This document shows positions 11,201-20,385 of a stretch of DNA of 64,000 nucleotides, one piece after another. Every line of letters begins with the position of its first letter. Within the stretch, counting starts at the first letter, position 1. Both the position numbers and the translations under genes were made by a program. The stretch lies in contig CAZVFX010000016.1 of NCBI GenBank assembly GCA_964626565.1, forward strand, positions 1 through 64,000. The letters are read 5' to 3'. A model generated the notes under the pieces. The model searched no databases. It saw only the letters and a program-made list of their open reading frames with translations, and had not been told where the DNA came from. The DNA comes from CAZVFX01 sp964626565 (GTDB lineage Bacteria; Myxococcota_A; UBA9042; CAIXZC01).

Positions 11201-12369
11201 ACGGAATCATCGAGCCGGGAGAAGGGTGCGATGATGGCAACAACGAAGATGGCGACGGCTGTGGCGCCATGTGCGACGTCGAATTTATCGACGCCCTGTG
11301 TGGCAACGGTGTCGTGGAAGGCCCGGGTGCGACCTGGCCTGAAGGTGACCCGCCGCCACCGGAGCAGGGTACGGAGTGGTGCGACGACGGCAACCAGGAA
11401 AATGGGGATGGCTGCAGTTCGGATTGCCTTCTGGAAGACATTGTCACCTGGGTCTGCGGAAACGGCGTGATTGAACCTTACGTCGATGAGAACTGCGATG
11501 ATGGGAACACCGAAAACGGGGACGGGTGCAACGAGTGGTGCAAGAACGAATGCACCGGCTTGTGCGAACCGTGCGGAACCTGTTGTGGCGATGGATTTAC
11601 CACGCCCGGCGAAGATTGTGACGACGGCAACCTGATTAATGGCGATGGCTGCTCAGACTTGTGCACCTACGAGTTGAGCACGTCCTCTATTGCCGGCACC
11701 ATCACCTACGACGGCGAACCGGACCAGTTCGATACGATATGGATCATGGCCTACGATGCGCCGGAGGATGACCCCGTCAACCCGGTGGGAGAGCCCGATC
11801 ACGTGGATATCGTCCCGGCGGTCTTTCCACTCGAATACAACCTGCCCGTTTCCCCGGGGACCCTCTACCTGGGTATCGTGATGGACCTCGGCGGAGACGG
11901 CGAGGAAGGCTTTGGCGAAGAGGACTTCGGTGTCTTCTACGAAGTTGATGGTGAGGCCGCAGGTATCGTGGTTGGTGACAACCAGAACGTCACCGGTATC
12001 GACGTGGCTCTCACCGCGCCGGAAGGTCCGGAGCTGGGCAGCATCGCAGGGGTGGTTTCCTACACCGGGAACGTTACCGAAAACGACGCCCTCGTCATTT
12101 ACTTGTCATCCACTCCGCTGCCGGACCTGGATATCGTCAAGGAGATCAAGTACAAGCCGGCCGAATTCCCGGTAAGCTATCATATGCTCAACGTCACTCC
12201 GGGCGCCTACTACGTAATCGCTGCGTTCGACGAAAACGACGACCTGCAGGAAGGGGGCCAGGGCGACAACGACATCCTTATCAACTACATCGACGAAGAG
12301 AATCCGACCCAGGTCACCGTTGGCCCGGGCGAAGATGTGGTGGATATTGACGTCAACCTGAGCCCGTAA
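8290..12369 (+). CDS. Chimeric giant Cys-rich lamin-tail/DUF4215 lipoprotein (paralog 3)
   Basis: A 1359-aa lipoprotein with signal MQRLGFLILLSAALSAC (Cys17). Bases up to 8744 are identical to the gene at 16493-20296, and bases from 8917 to the stop are identical to the gene at 213-4166. The gene is therefore a fusion of the front of one paralog with the body of another. The 172-base junction (8745-8916) holds additional 22-residue CCGNGECDFEETC modules. The rest matches paralog 1: lamin-tail domains at about 344-505 and 694-862, seven DUF4215 repeats, and two beta domains from about 1130. The ATG at 8290 is chosen over 8278 because GGAG lies 6 bases before it and it starts the lipoprotein signal. 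Reading frame and lipobox are intact, so the chimera should be expressed. Confidence 0.9.
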   Translation: MQRLGFLILLSAALSACSEESAQGVYDDAIELVETVGEGVSTDGLAGELPETYPGDVIHQETTDTCDICSDEGGEIPCAGDDCLDVQEDEAGAAFCGDGDCGEDETCDTCPEDCDPCCGNGDCDFDETCDTCPDDCDPCCGNGECDFDETCETCEEDCDPCCGNGECDFEETCDSCPDDCDVCCGNGECDFEETCDDCPEDCDVCCGNGECDFEETCETCLEDCGECPVCGDGLCEEEKGETCEECQTDCGYCPELCGNGVCDVWEGCLTCPEDCFGDDCCGDFICDDELGEDCETCADDCGDCMPYCGDGILQEYIGEQCEDGNTENGDGCDEDCQIEPVPAEPGSIIITEIMKNPAKTSDALGEWFELYNTTNGDIDINGWTVEDLGADGGVLFNPEGIVIPAESYFVLVANLDQDENGGVEGDELYINVLMSNTGDEVILRVGEVIIDQVIYESTTFPNTSGKALSLDPGSLTGELNDLGENWCDAVDVYGAGDFGSPGLENPLCSADPECGDDDCNGDESCLTCPTDCGECCGNGQCDEPFGENCLTCVEDCGDCCGDDFCDEANGEDCITCAEDCGGCCGNGDCQEAHGEDCVTCVADCGECCGNGACDHQIDETCSTCPLDCGQCCGDGDCDWTIDETCQTCVLDCGLCPAVCGNGAIEPGEACDDGNEEDGDGCSALCLLEFPTDLEPGMLVITEIMKNPKLVPDLEGEWIEITNVSTAAIDIDGWTLKDADSDAHIIDSGGALVVEPGAIVVLGNNADAESNGGVQVFYEYSAFTLANGTDEVMLVAPNEGPDGVLIDSVFFTDAEYPDSTGKALSLDPESYNQAANDLGSNWCDAAFVMSGGDFGSPGSPNPGCTSVAVCGNGLVESGEDCDDGNAEDCDGCNEECKFEMPSVCGNGVLEPCEECDDGNLIPGDGCTDECLIFVPSICGNGDLEPGEECDDGNNESLDGCSEDCILEGICGNGIIEPGEGCDDGNNEDGDGCGAMCDVEFIDALCGNGVVEGPGATWPEGDPPPPEQGTEWCDDGNQENGDGCSSDCLLEDIVTWVCGNGVIEPYVDENCDDGNTENGDGCNEWCKNECTGLCEPCGTCCGDGFTTPGEDCDDGNLINGDGCSDLCTYELSTSSIAGTITYDGEPDQFDTIWIMAYDAPEDDPVNPVGEPDHVDIVPAVFPLEYNLPVSPGTLYLGIVMDLGGDGEEGFGEEDFGVFYEVDGEAAGIVVGDNQNVTGIDVALTAPEGPELGSIAGVVSYTGNVTENDALVIYLSSTPLPDLDIVKEIKYKPAEFPVSYHMLNVTPGAYYVIAAFDENDDLQEGGQGDNDILINYIDEENPTQVTVGPGEDVVDIDVNLSP

Positions 12370-12466
12370 CCCGCCCGCATTCCAGCCAGAGTTCTAATCC
12401 CCGCTTTTAGATGGGACCGTAATATCGTATCCTATATCAGGGACCAGTCTGTTTCTGGAGGACGTC

Positions 12467-15400
12467 ATGCTTGGTCGGATCACACTATCGGTTTCTTGTC
12501 TCTTCTTCGTTCTTGCCGGGTGCAGCAGCAACACGGAGTCCGGCGGTAATGAAGATATGGTCGACGCCGTCACCTACGACGTCGAGTCAAAGGAAACCGA
12601 CATAGCCTCCGGAGACGGCTCGGTTCACCAGGACGTCGACCATACGGAGATTGTCGATACGGGCCCCGCAGACTCCTGCGACGATTGCCAGGACGGCGGC
12701 GGCGAGCTTGAGTGCCAGGGCGCAGGGTGCCTGGATATCGAGGAAGACGAAGCCTCAGCCCCCTATTGCGGCGACGGTGACTGCGGTGAGGATGAATCCT
12801 GCGACAGTTGCCCCGACGACTGCGGCGTCTGCTGCGCCAACGGCGAGTGCGACTTTGGCGAGACTTGCGAAACCTGCGCAGAAGATTGCGGACCGTGCTG
12901 TGGCAACGGCGAGTGCGACTTCGAAGAGACCTGTCACAGTTGCCCAGATGATTGCGACATCTGCTGCGGCAACGCCGAGTGCGACTATGAGGAGACCTGC
13001 GAAACCTGTCCGGACGATTGCGGCCCGTGCTGCGGCAACGGGGAGTGCGACTTCGAAGAAACTTGCGAGACGTGCATTGATGATTGCGGTGATTGCTCCG
13101 AATGTGGCAACGGAATTTGCGACATCCCGGAGAGTTGCGTGAGCTGCCCGGAGGACTGCAGCCAGGATGAATGCTGCGGCGACCTCGTCTGCGAAACAGC
13201 AACCGGCGAGACCTGCAAAAACTGCCCCTACGATTGTGGGGATTGTCTCCCCTTCTGCGGCGATGGCATACTGCAGGAATTCATCGGGGAGCAGTGCGAG
13301 GATGGAAATGCGGACCCGGGTGATGGCTGTGACGAATTCTGCCAGATCGAGCCCGAACCGGCTGATCCGGGTTCCGTCATCATTACGGAGATTATGAAGA
13401 ACCCCGCCCACACCAGCGATTCCTTGGGTGAGTGGTTCGAACTGTACAACACCACCGCGGATGACATCGACATCAACGGCTGGATTGTGGAAGATGCGGG
13501 GCAGGACGGAGGGGTGCTCTTCCACCCGGACGGCATCGTTATTCCGGCCCAATCTTACCTCCTCATGGTGGCCGACGAAGACCCGGCGATTAACGGTGGC
13601 CTGGAAGGCGGCCAGCTCTATATCAACGTGCTCATGTCCAACGAGTCGGACGAGGTGATCTTGCGGGCCGGCGAAGTGATCGTGGACCAGGTGGTCTACG
13701 ATCTGGAGTCGTTCCCCAGCACGTCCGGCAAATCGTTGAGCCTGGACCCGGGTGCTCTTACTGATCAATTAAATGATCTGGCCGAGAACTGGTGTGATGC
13801 GGTGGATGTCTATGGTGACGGCGACTACGGCAGCCCCGGCGTTGAGAACCCCCCATGTGGGGAGTCTCCGGAATGCGGCGACGCCGAATGCAACGGCGAC
13901 GAGACGTGCTTCACATGCCCCGGGGACTGCGAGGAATGCTGCGGCGACGGCCAGTGCGACGACCAGTACGGGGAGGATTGCCTGACTTGCCTGGAAGATT
14001 GCGGCGACTGCTGCGGCGACGGTTTTTGTGACCACGCCAACGGAGAGGATTGCCTGACTTGCCAGGGCGACTGCGGCGTCTGCTGTGGTAACGGCGATTG
14101 CGAGTCGGATCTTGATGAGAACTGTGCGTCCTGCCCTAGCGATTGCGGCCAGTGCTGTCCCAACGGGAGCTGCGATGTCGACCACGACGAAAGCTGCGGG
14201 AATTGCCCCCAGGATTGCGGCCTGTGCTGCGGTGATCTGGAGTGCGATGCCGAGGCGGGAGAGAGTTGCCAGACATGTGTTCTCGACTGTGGTCTTTGCC
14301 CTCCTGAGTGCGGCAACGGAACGGTGGAGCCCTCAGAGGGCTGCGACGATGGGAACCAGGAGAGCGGCGACGGCTGTAGTTCCCTTTGCCTCATGGAGTT
14401 CGCCGGCGAGTTGGAGCCGGGTATGCTCGTGGTTACCGAGATGATGAGGAATCCGAAACTGACCCCCGACCTGAAAGGGGAGTGGGTCGAGATCATGAAC
14501 ATCAGCACCCTGGCACTCGACATAAACGGTTGGACCCTGAAGGACGCCGATTCCGACATTCATGTTATCGACGCGGGCGGGGCGCTGGTGGTTGAAGCGG
14601 GTCAGATGGTGGTACTGGGCAACGAGGCGGACCCGGAGACAAACGGGGGTGTGGACGTAGACTACCAGTACTCGTCCCTTGTGCTCGCCAACGATACCGA
14701 TGAACTGATGCTGGTCGCCCCCGGCGGCCTCGTCATCGACTCGGTCGTCTTCAGCGACGAAGAATTCCCCGACACCACCGGAAAGGCGATGAGCCTGGAT
14801 CCTGAGGCCACCACCGCGGCCGCCAACGACGACGGTGCCAACTGGTGCGACGCGGGATTCATCCTCCCCGGCGGGGACTTCGGCACCCCCGGCCTGCCCA
14901 ACCCCGGTTGCAAGGCAATCGCGGTGTGCGGCAACAGCCTGGTGGAAACGGGCGAGAGTTGCGACGACGGTAACACTATTTCGTGTGACGGTTGTGATGA
15001 AACTTGCGCGCTTGAAATCCCTTCGGTTTGTGGCAACGGAGTGCTCGAGTTGTGTGAAGAGTGCGACGACGGCGGACTGGTGCCGGGCGACGGATGCTCC
15101 GCAGAGTGCAAGATCGCAGAGGTCGCGGTCTGCGGTGACGGCGTCGTCGGAGACGGAGAGGAATGCGACGACGGCAACGTCGAGTCGCTGGACGGCTGCA
15201 GCAGCGACTGTCAGAAGGAAGGAGAATGCGGCAACGGCGACGTTGACCCGGGAGAGAATTGCGACGACGGCAACGTCGAAAATGGTGACGGCTGCAGTGC
15301 GACTTGCGACTTCGAGGAGGCCCAGTGCGGCAATGGCGAAGTGGAAGGTCCGGGAGAGACGTGGCCTGAAGGAGATCCGCCGCCACCGGAGGAAGGCACC

Positions 15401-16402
15401 GAGTGGTGCGACGACGGAAACCTGGAGAACGGGGATGGCTGCAGCGCGGACTGCATGATGGAGGATGTCGAACCGTGGATTTGCGGAAACGAAGTGGTGG
15501 AACCCTACGTTGGCGAAGATTGCGACGATGGCAACACGCTGAACGGTGACGGCTGCAGTCAGTGGTGCAAGTCGGAATGCCCCGGCTTGTGCCAGCCGTG
15601 CGGCACCTGCTGCGGCGACGGCTTCACCACCGAGGGTGAACAGTGCGACGACGGCAACCTGGTGGACGGTGACGGTTGCTCGTCTCTGTGCACCTACGAG
15701 ATCAACCTCGCCTCGATCTCGGGCGCGATCGCTTATGACGGCGAACCCAACGAAGCCGACACCGTCTGGATCATGGCCTTCACCAACCCCGAGGTCGACC
15801 CGGTGGACCCGGTGGGGGAACCGGATCACGTCGAAATAGTCAGCGCAGTGTTCCCTCTGGAGTATACGATCAGCGTGGCTAGTGGGACCTTCTACCTCGG
15901 CGTTGTGATGGACCTGGGCGGAGACGGTGATGAGGGATTCGGAGAAGAGGACTTCGGCGTCATGTACAAAGTGGGCGGCGAGGTCGCCCCCGTCGTGGTC
16001 GGCGAAGGTGTGGACGTCACCGGCATCGACGTGGAACTGACCGAACCCGAGGGTCCCGAACTGGGCAGCGTTTCCGGAGTTATCGCCTTCGGCGGGGAGG
16101 TCACTGAAGAGGACTCGCTGTTCGTCTACCTCTCTTCGACCCCGTCCAACGAGGGGCAGCTCGACATCGAAAAGGAAACCAAGTACAAGCCGGTTCAGTT
16201 CCCCCTTGCCTACAAGGTGCAGAACGTAACTCCCGGCGCCTATTATGTGGTGGCCACCTTCGACAAAAACGATGACATACAGGACGGTCTCGGTGCCGAA
16301 GGCGACGTGGTGGTCGGCCACCCCAACGCTGATGGCGACGTCCAGATCCTCGTAGCTCCCGGCGAAGATGTCATAGACATCGATATCGAAATGGGTCCGT
16401 AG
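12467..16402 (+). CDS. Giant Cys-rich lamin-tail/DUF4215 lipoprotein (paralog 4, exact copy of paralog 2)
   Basis: A 1311-aa lipoprotein identical in sequence to the gene at 4264-8199, including the upstream gap and the TGGAGGACGTC ribosome-binding region. Signal LAGC (Cys19), two lamin-tail domains (about 300-463 and 650-816), Cys-rich modules, seven DUF4215 repeats after the second lamin-tail domain, and two C-terminal beta domains. It is a product of the 8-kb duplication and so adds gene dosage but no new function, unless the assembly is wrong. Function unknown. Confidence 0.88.
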   Translation: MLGRITLSVSCLFFVLAGCSSNTESGGNEDMVDAVTYDVESKETDIASGDGSVHQDVDHTEIVDTGPADSCDDCQDGGGELECQGAGCLDIEEDEASAPYCGDGDCGEDESCDSCPDDCGVCCANGECDFGETCETCAEDCGPCCGNGECDFEETCHSCPDDCDICCGNAECDYEETCETCPDDCGPCCGNGECDFEETCETCIDDCGDCSECGNGICDIPESCVSCPEDCSQDECCGDLVCETATGETCKNCPYDCGDCLPFCGDGILQEFIGEQCEDGNADPGDGCDEFCQIEPEPADPGSVIITEIMKNPAHTSDSLGEWFELYNTTADDIDINGWIVEDAGQDGGVLFHPDGIVIPAQSYLLMVADEDPAINGGLEGGQLYINVLMSNESDEVILRAGEVIVDQVVYDLESFPSTSGKSLSLDPGALTDQLNDLAENWCDAVDVYGDGDYGSPGVENPPCGESPECGDAECNGDETCFTCPGDCEECCGDGQCDDQYGEDCLTCLEDCGDCCGDGFCDHANGEDCLTCQGDCGVCCGNGDCESDLDENCASCPSDCGQCCPNGSCDVDHDESCGNCPQDCGLCCGDLECDAEAGESCQTCVLDCGLCPPECGNGTVEPSEGCDDGNQESGDGCSSLCLMEFAGELEPGMLVVTEMMRNPKLTPDLKGEWVEIMNISTLALDINGWTLKDADSDIHVIDAGGALVVEAGQMVVLGNEADPETNGGVDVDYQYSSLVLANDTDELMLVAPGGLVIDSVVFSDEEFPDTTGKAMSLDPEATTAAANDDGANWCDAGFILPGGDFGTPGLPNPGCKAIAVCGNSLVETGESCDDGNTISCDGCDETCALEIPSVCGNGVLELCEECDDGGLVPGDGCSAECKIAEVAVCGDGVVGDGEECDDGNVESLDGCSSDCQKEGECGNGDVDPGENCDDGNVENGDGCSATCDFEEAQCGNGEVEGPGETWPEGDPPPPEEGTEWCDDGNLENGDGCSADCMMEDVEPWICGNEVVEPYVGEDCDDGNTLNGDGCSQWCKSECPGLCQPCGTCCGDGFTTEGEQCDDGNLVDGDGCSSLCTYEINLASISGAIAYDGEPNEADTVWIMAFTNPEVDPVDPVGEPDHVEIVSAVFPLEYTISVASGTFYLGVVMDLGGDGDEGFGEEDFGVMYKVGGEVAPVVVGEGVDVTGIDVELTEPEGPELGSVSGVIAFGGEVTEEDSLFVYLSSTPSNEGQLDIEKETKYKPVQFPLAYKVQNVTPGAYYVVATFDKNDDIQDGLGAEGDVVVGHPNADGDVQILVAPGEDVIDIDIEMGP

Positions 16403-16435
16403 GTCTGCTGAAATCAGTTGTGGCAGCAAAGGCCC

Positions 16436-16463
16436 TTGGGACGCGCCCGGCGTTTTGTATACT
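16436..16463 (+). promoter_or_regulatory. Candidate promoter of paralog 5
   Basis: TTGGGA (16436-16441) and TATACT (16458-16463), 16-base spacer. It is the duplicated copy of the element at 8233-8260, 30 bases before the start codon at 16493. Confidence 0.55.
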
Positions 16464-16492
16464 ATTAACCGGACACACATATGGAGAACCTC

Positions 16493-19400
16493 ATGCAAAG
16501 ACTCGGTTTCCTGATCTTGCTGTCCGCCGCGCTGTCCGCATGCTCAGAAGAGTCGGCCCAAGGCGTCTATGACGACGCGATAGAACTGGTTGAGACCGTG
16601 GGTGAAGGGGTGTCAACGGACGGCCTCGCCGGGGAATTGCCGGAAACCTATCCGGGCGATGTTATCCACCAGGAGACCACCGACACTTGCGACATCTGCT
16701 CTGACGAAGGCGGAGAGATCCCGTGCGCGGGTGACGACTGCCTCGATGTGCAGGAAGACGAGGCCGGGGCAGCCTTCTGCGGCGACGGTGACTGCGGCGA
16801 GGACGAGACCTGCGACACTTGTCCGGAAGATTGCGACCCGTGCTGCGGCAACGGGGATTGTGACTTCGACGAAACGTGTGACACTTGCCCGGACGACTGC
16901 GACCCGTGCTGCGGCAACGGGGAGTGTGACTTCGACGAAACCTGCGATACATGCCTGGATGACTGCGACCCGTGCTGCGGCAACGGGGATTGTGACTACG
17001 GGGAGACGTGCGAGACGTGCATCGACGATTGCGGTGACTGCCCCGAATGCGGCAATGGGGTATGCGACACCTGGGAGAGTTGTCTGCTCTGCCCGGAAGA
17101 CTGCACCATAGGTGACTGCTGTGGAGACTCTATCTGCGACCCTGCTATCGGAGAAGACACGATGACTTGCCCGGCCGACTGTGGGGATGTGATCCACTGC
17201 GGAGACGGGATTCTGGAGGAGTATCTCGGGGAGCAATGTGACGACGGCAACATGAATCCGGGTGACGGCTGCGATGAAGTATGCCAGATAGAGCCCTTGC
17301 CGGCCGAGCCCGGCTCGATCATCATTACTGAGATCATGAAGAACCCTTCCGAAGTCGCCGATTCCGTGGGAGAGTGGTTCGAGCTGTACAATACCACCGC
17401 CGCAGCCATCGATATCAATCTCTGGACCGTGGAAGATCTGGGACAGGATGGAGGAGTCCTGTTCAACCCTGAGGGCATAGTCATTCCCCCCAAGTCCTAC
17501 TTCGTGTTGGTGGTCCACGATGACCCGGCCGAGAACGGAGGTGTCGATTGGGGCCAAGTATACACGAACGTGCTCATGTCCAATGCCGAGGACGAGGTCA
17601 TACTGAAGATCGGGGACGTAATTATCGACCAGGTCTTCTACGATTCGCAGTCCTTCCCCAATGCCACCGGAAAGGCGCTGAGCCTCGATCCGGGCTCTTT
17701 CACCGCTGAATTGAACGATCTGGGGGACAATTGGTGCGACGCGGTGGACGTCTATGGCGCTGGAGACTTCGGGAGTCCGGGCCTGGAAAACCCTGCGTGC
17801 GCGCCCGCACCCTTCTGCGGCGACGGCGACTGCAACGGCGAGGAGGATTGCCTGACCTGTGCGGGCGACTGCGGCGATTGTTGTGGGGATGGCGACTGTG
17901 ATTCGGAGAACGGCGAGAGTTGTATCAACTGTCCCGACGATTGCGGTGGCTGCTGCGGCAACCTCGACTGCCAGGATGAGATCGGAGAGGACTGCGTCAC
18001 TTGCCCGAATGACTGCGGCCAATGCTGCGGCGACAGCAACTGCGACGGTGCGATCGACGAGAGTTGCCTGACATGCCCCGCCGATTGCGGTCAGTGCTGC
18101 GGGGACGGGGACTGCGACTGGGCCATGGACGAGACGTGCGAGACCTGCGTTCTTGACTGCGGGCTCTGTCCGCCAGTCTGCGGGAACGGCGCTGTCGAGC
18201 CGGGGGAAGCGTGCGACGACGGCAACGAAGACAACGGCGACGGCTGCAGCGCCCTCTGTCTCAAGGAGTTCGCCGGCGAACTTGATCCCGGGATGCTGGT
18301 GATTACGGAGATTATGAAGAACCCGAAACTCGTTCCGGACCTGCAAGGTGAGTGGGTAGAGATCACCAATGTCAGCACTGCAGCCCTCGACATAGATGGC
18401 TGGACCCTCAAGGATGCTGATTCTGACCTTCACATTATCGACGCAGGCGGGGCCCTGGTAGTTGGGCCGGGGGAGATTGTCGTGCTCGGCAATGACGCGG
18501 ATCAGGAGGCCAACGGTGGAGTGGCGCTGTTCTACCAGTATTCTGCGTTCACACTCGCCAACGGTGCGGATGAAGTGATTCTTGTTGCCCCCGACGGCAG
18601 CCCCGAGGGTCTGGTCGTGGATTCGGTTTTCTTCAACGACGACGACTTCCCCGACGCCACCGGCAAGGCGCTGAGCCTTGACCCGGAGGCCTATGGCCAT
18701 GCCGCCAACGACGAAGGTGCGAATTGGTGCAACGCCGCGTTCGAGATGTCGGGCGGAGATCTCGGCACTCCGGGCTCGCCGAACCCGGGTTGTGCCGCGG
18801 TGGCGGTGTGCGGCAACGGGCTCGTCGAATCGGGCGAGCAGTGCGACGACAATAACTCGGTTTCGTGTGACGGCTGCGATGAGAATTGCGCCCTTGAGTT
18901 GGCCTACGTCTGCGGCAACGGAATACTGGAGCCGTGCGAGGAGTGCGATGACGGCAATCTGCTCCCGGGCGACGGTTGCTCGGCCGAGTGCATGATTGAG
19001 AGTTTCATCTGCGGCAACGGCATTATGGAGTCCGGCGAAGAATGCGACGACGGCAACGACGACCCGACAGACGGATGTTCGAATTGCATGCTGACCCACG
19101 TCTGCGGCAACGGCATCCTCGAGCCGGGCGAGGAGTGCGACGACGGCAACAACGAAGACGGCGACGGCTGTGGCGCGTTATGCGACTTTCCCGCGGAAGC
19201 ATACTGCGGGAACGGCGTGGTCGAAGGTCCGGGTTCAACTTGGCCCGATGGCGATCCGCCGCCCCCCGAGGAGGGCACCGAATGGTGTGACGATGGCAAT
19301 CTGGAAGACGGGGACGGCTGCAGTTCCGACTGCGAACTGGAGGATGTCGAGCCGTGGAAATGCGGCAATGGGGTGGTGGAACCTTATGTTGACGAGGAGT

Positions 19401-20296
19401 GCGACGACGGCAATACGGAGAACGGCGACGGGTGTAACGAGTGGTGCAAGAACGAGGGCACGGGAGTGTGCGCCCCAATGCCCTGCTGCGGAGATGGGTA
19501 CACCACGGAAGGCGAACAGTGCGATGACGGCAATCTCGTGAACGGGGACGGCTGCTCGGACTTGTGCACATATGAGATTAGCGAGGCCTACATTTCCGGG
19601 ACCATCACCTACGAGGGTGTGTCCGAAGACCAGGACAGAGTCTGGATTATGGCTTACAGCGAACCGGAGGATGACCCGTTGAATCCTGCCGGAGAGCCGG
19701 AGTACGTGGCGCTGTACCCGGCTGCTCCGCAGTCTGAGCCCAACGAGTTCCCTCTGGAATATGGCGTCGTAGTCGCGCCGGGAACCTACTATCTGGGCGT
19801 GGTGATGGACCTGGGCGGAGACGGCGACGAGGGTTTCGGCGAGGAGGACTTTGGCGTCTTCTACGAGGTCGAAGGTGAGGTCGCAGCCATCGTGGTCGGA
19901 GAGGACCAGGCGGTCACCGGTATCGATGTGACCCTCACCCAGCCGGAAGGGCCCGAGTTGGGCAGTGTTTCCGGCGTCGTCTCCTTTGCCGGCGAAGTCA
20001 CCGCTGACGATTCTCTAGTCATGCATCTCTCCTCAACCCCGGTAGGCGACGGTGTGGACAGCAAGAAGGAGCAGAAGTACAAGCCGGTGGAGTTTCCCGT
20101 CAGTTACACGGTGCCGAATGTTCCACCGGGCGCTTACTACGTAATCGCAGCCTTCGATAAGAACGACGACCTCCAGGAAGGCGGCCCGGGGGAAGGGGAT
20201 ATTCTCATCAACTACGTCGGCGAAGGCAATCCGGTCCAGGTCACCGTTGCCCCCGGCGAAGATGTCGTGGACATCGACATCGATTTGGGGCCGTAG
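16493..20296 (+). CDS. Giant Cys-rich lamin-tail/DUF4215 lipoprotein (paralog 5)
   Basis: A 1267-aa lipoprotein. The signal MQRLGFLILLSAALSAC and first modules (to base 16947) are identical to paralog 3; the remainder is a distinct paralog. Cys-rich block I is about 85-270, the lamin-tail domain about 272-435, block II follows, the second lamin-tail domain is about 598-766, then seven DUF4215 repeats and two beta domains (about 1028-1267). It is likely the source of the front half of chimeric paralog 3. The ATG at 16493 is preferred over 16481 because of the GGAG spacing and the signal peptide. Binding partners and function are unknown; a surface-anchored disulfide-rich scaffold is inferred. 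Confidence 0.9.
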   Translation: MQRLGFLILLSAALSACSEESAQGVYDDAIELVETVGEGVSTDGLAGELPETYPGDVIHQETTDTCDICSDEGGEIPCAGDDCLDVQEDEAGAAFCGDGDCGEDETCDTCPEDCDPCCGNGDCDFDETCDTCPDDCDPCCGNGECDFDETCDTCLDDCDPCCGNGDCDYGETCETCIDDCGDCPECGNGVCDTWESCLLCPEDCTIGDCCGDSICDPAIGEDTMTCPADCGDVIHCGDGILEEYLGEQCDDGNMNPGDGCDEVCQIEPLPAEPGSIIITEIMKNPSEVADSVGEWFELYNTTAAAIDINLWTVEDLGQDGGVLFNPEGIVIPPKSYFVLVVHDDPAENGGVDWGQVYTNVLMSNAEDEVILKIGDVIIDQVFYDSQSFPNATGKALSLDPGSFTAELNDLGDNWCDAVDVYGAGDFGSPGLENPACAPAPFCGDGDCNGEEDCLTCAGDCGDCCGDGDCDSENGESCINCPDDCGGCCGNLDCQDEIGEDCVTCPNDCGQCCGDSNCDGAIDESCLTCPADCGQCCGDGDCDWAMDETCETCVLDCGLCPPVCGNGAVEPGEACDDGNEDNGDGCSALCLKEFAGELDPGMLVITEIMKNPKLVPDLQGEWVEITNVSTAALDIDGWTLKDADSDLHIIDAGGALVVGPGEIVVLGNDADQEANGGVALFYQYSAFTLANGADEVILVAPDGSPEGLVVDSVFFNDDDFPDATGKALSLDPEAYGHAANDEGANWCNAAFEMSGGDLGTPGSPNPGCAAVAVCGNGLVESGEQCDDNNSVSCDGCDENCALELAYVCGNGILEPCEECDDGNLLPGDGCSAECMIESFICGNGIMESGEECDDGNDDPTDGCSNCMLTHVCGNGILEPGEECDDGNNEDGDGCGALCDFPAEAYCGNGVVEGPGSTWPDGDPPPPEEGTEWCDDGNLEDGDGCSSDCELEDVEPWKCGNGVVEPYVDEECDDGNTENGDGCNEWCKNEGTGVCAPMPCCGDGYTTEGEQCDDGNLVNGDGCSDLCTYEISEAYISGTITYEGVSEDQDRVWIMAYSEPEDDPLNPAGEPEYVALYPAAPQSEPNEFPLEYGVVVAPGTYYLGVVMDLGGDGDEGFGEEDFGVFYEVEGEVAAIVVGEDQAVTGIDVTLTQPEGPELGSVSGVVSFAGEVTADDSLVMHLSSTPVGDGVDSKKEQKYKPVEFPVSYTVPNVPPGAYYVIAAFDKNDDLQEGGPGEGDILINYVGEGNPVQVTVAPGEDVVDIDIDLGP

Positions 20297-20342
20297 TGTC
20301 GAATTTTTCGACGGCACGTCAAAGACCTATCCGATGCGTCGT

Positions 20343-20366
20343 GCGTTTTGTACACTGTTAACCGGA
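20343..20366 (+). promoter_or_regulatory. Conserved promoter-like element upstream of paralog 6
   Basis: Twenty-four bases containing TACACT (20351-20356) match 8247-8270 and 16450-16473 at 22 of 24 positions. The -10-to-ATG distance (30) is the same. The -35 region is weak. Confidence 0.5.
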
Positions 20367-20385
20367 TCAACTAAGAGAGAGCTTC

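Larger units (their letters stand above)
8917..16947 (+). repeat. Copy 2 of the 8,031-bp perfect direct repeat
   Basis: Identical to 714-8744. It contains the body of paralog 3, all of paralog 4 and the first part of paralog 5. The two copies are separated by 172 bases (8745-8916) of extra Cys-rich module sequence. The absence of any difference I could find, even in the intergenic gaps 4167-4263 and 12370-12466, shows there has been no time for drift or that an assembler repeated a segment. Confidence 0.95.
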
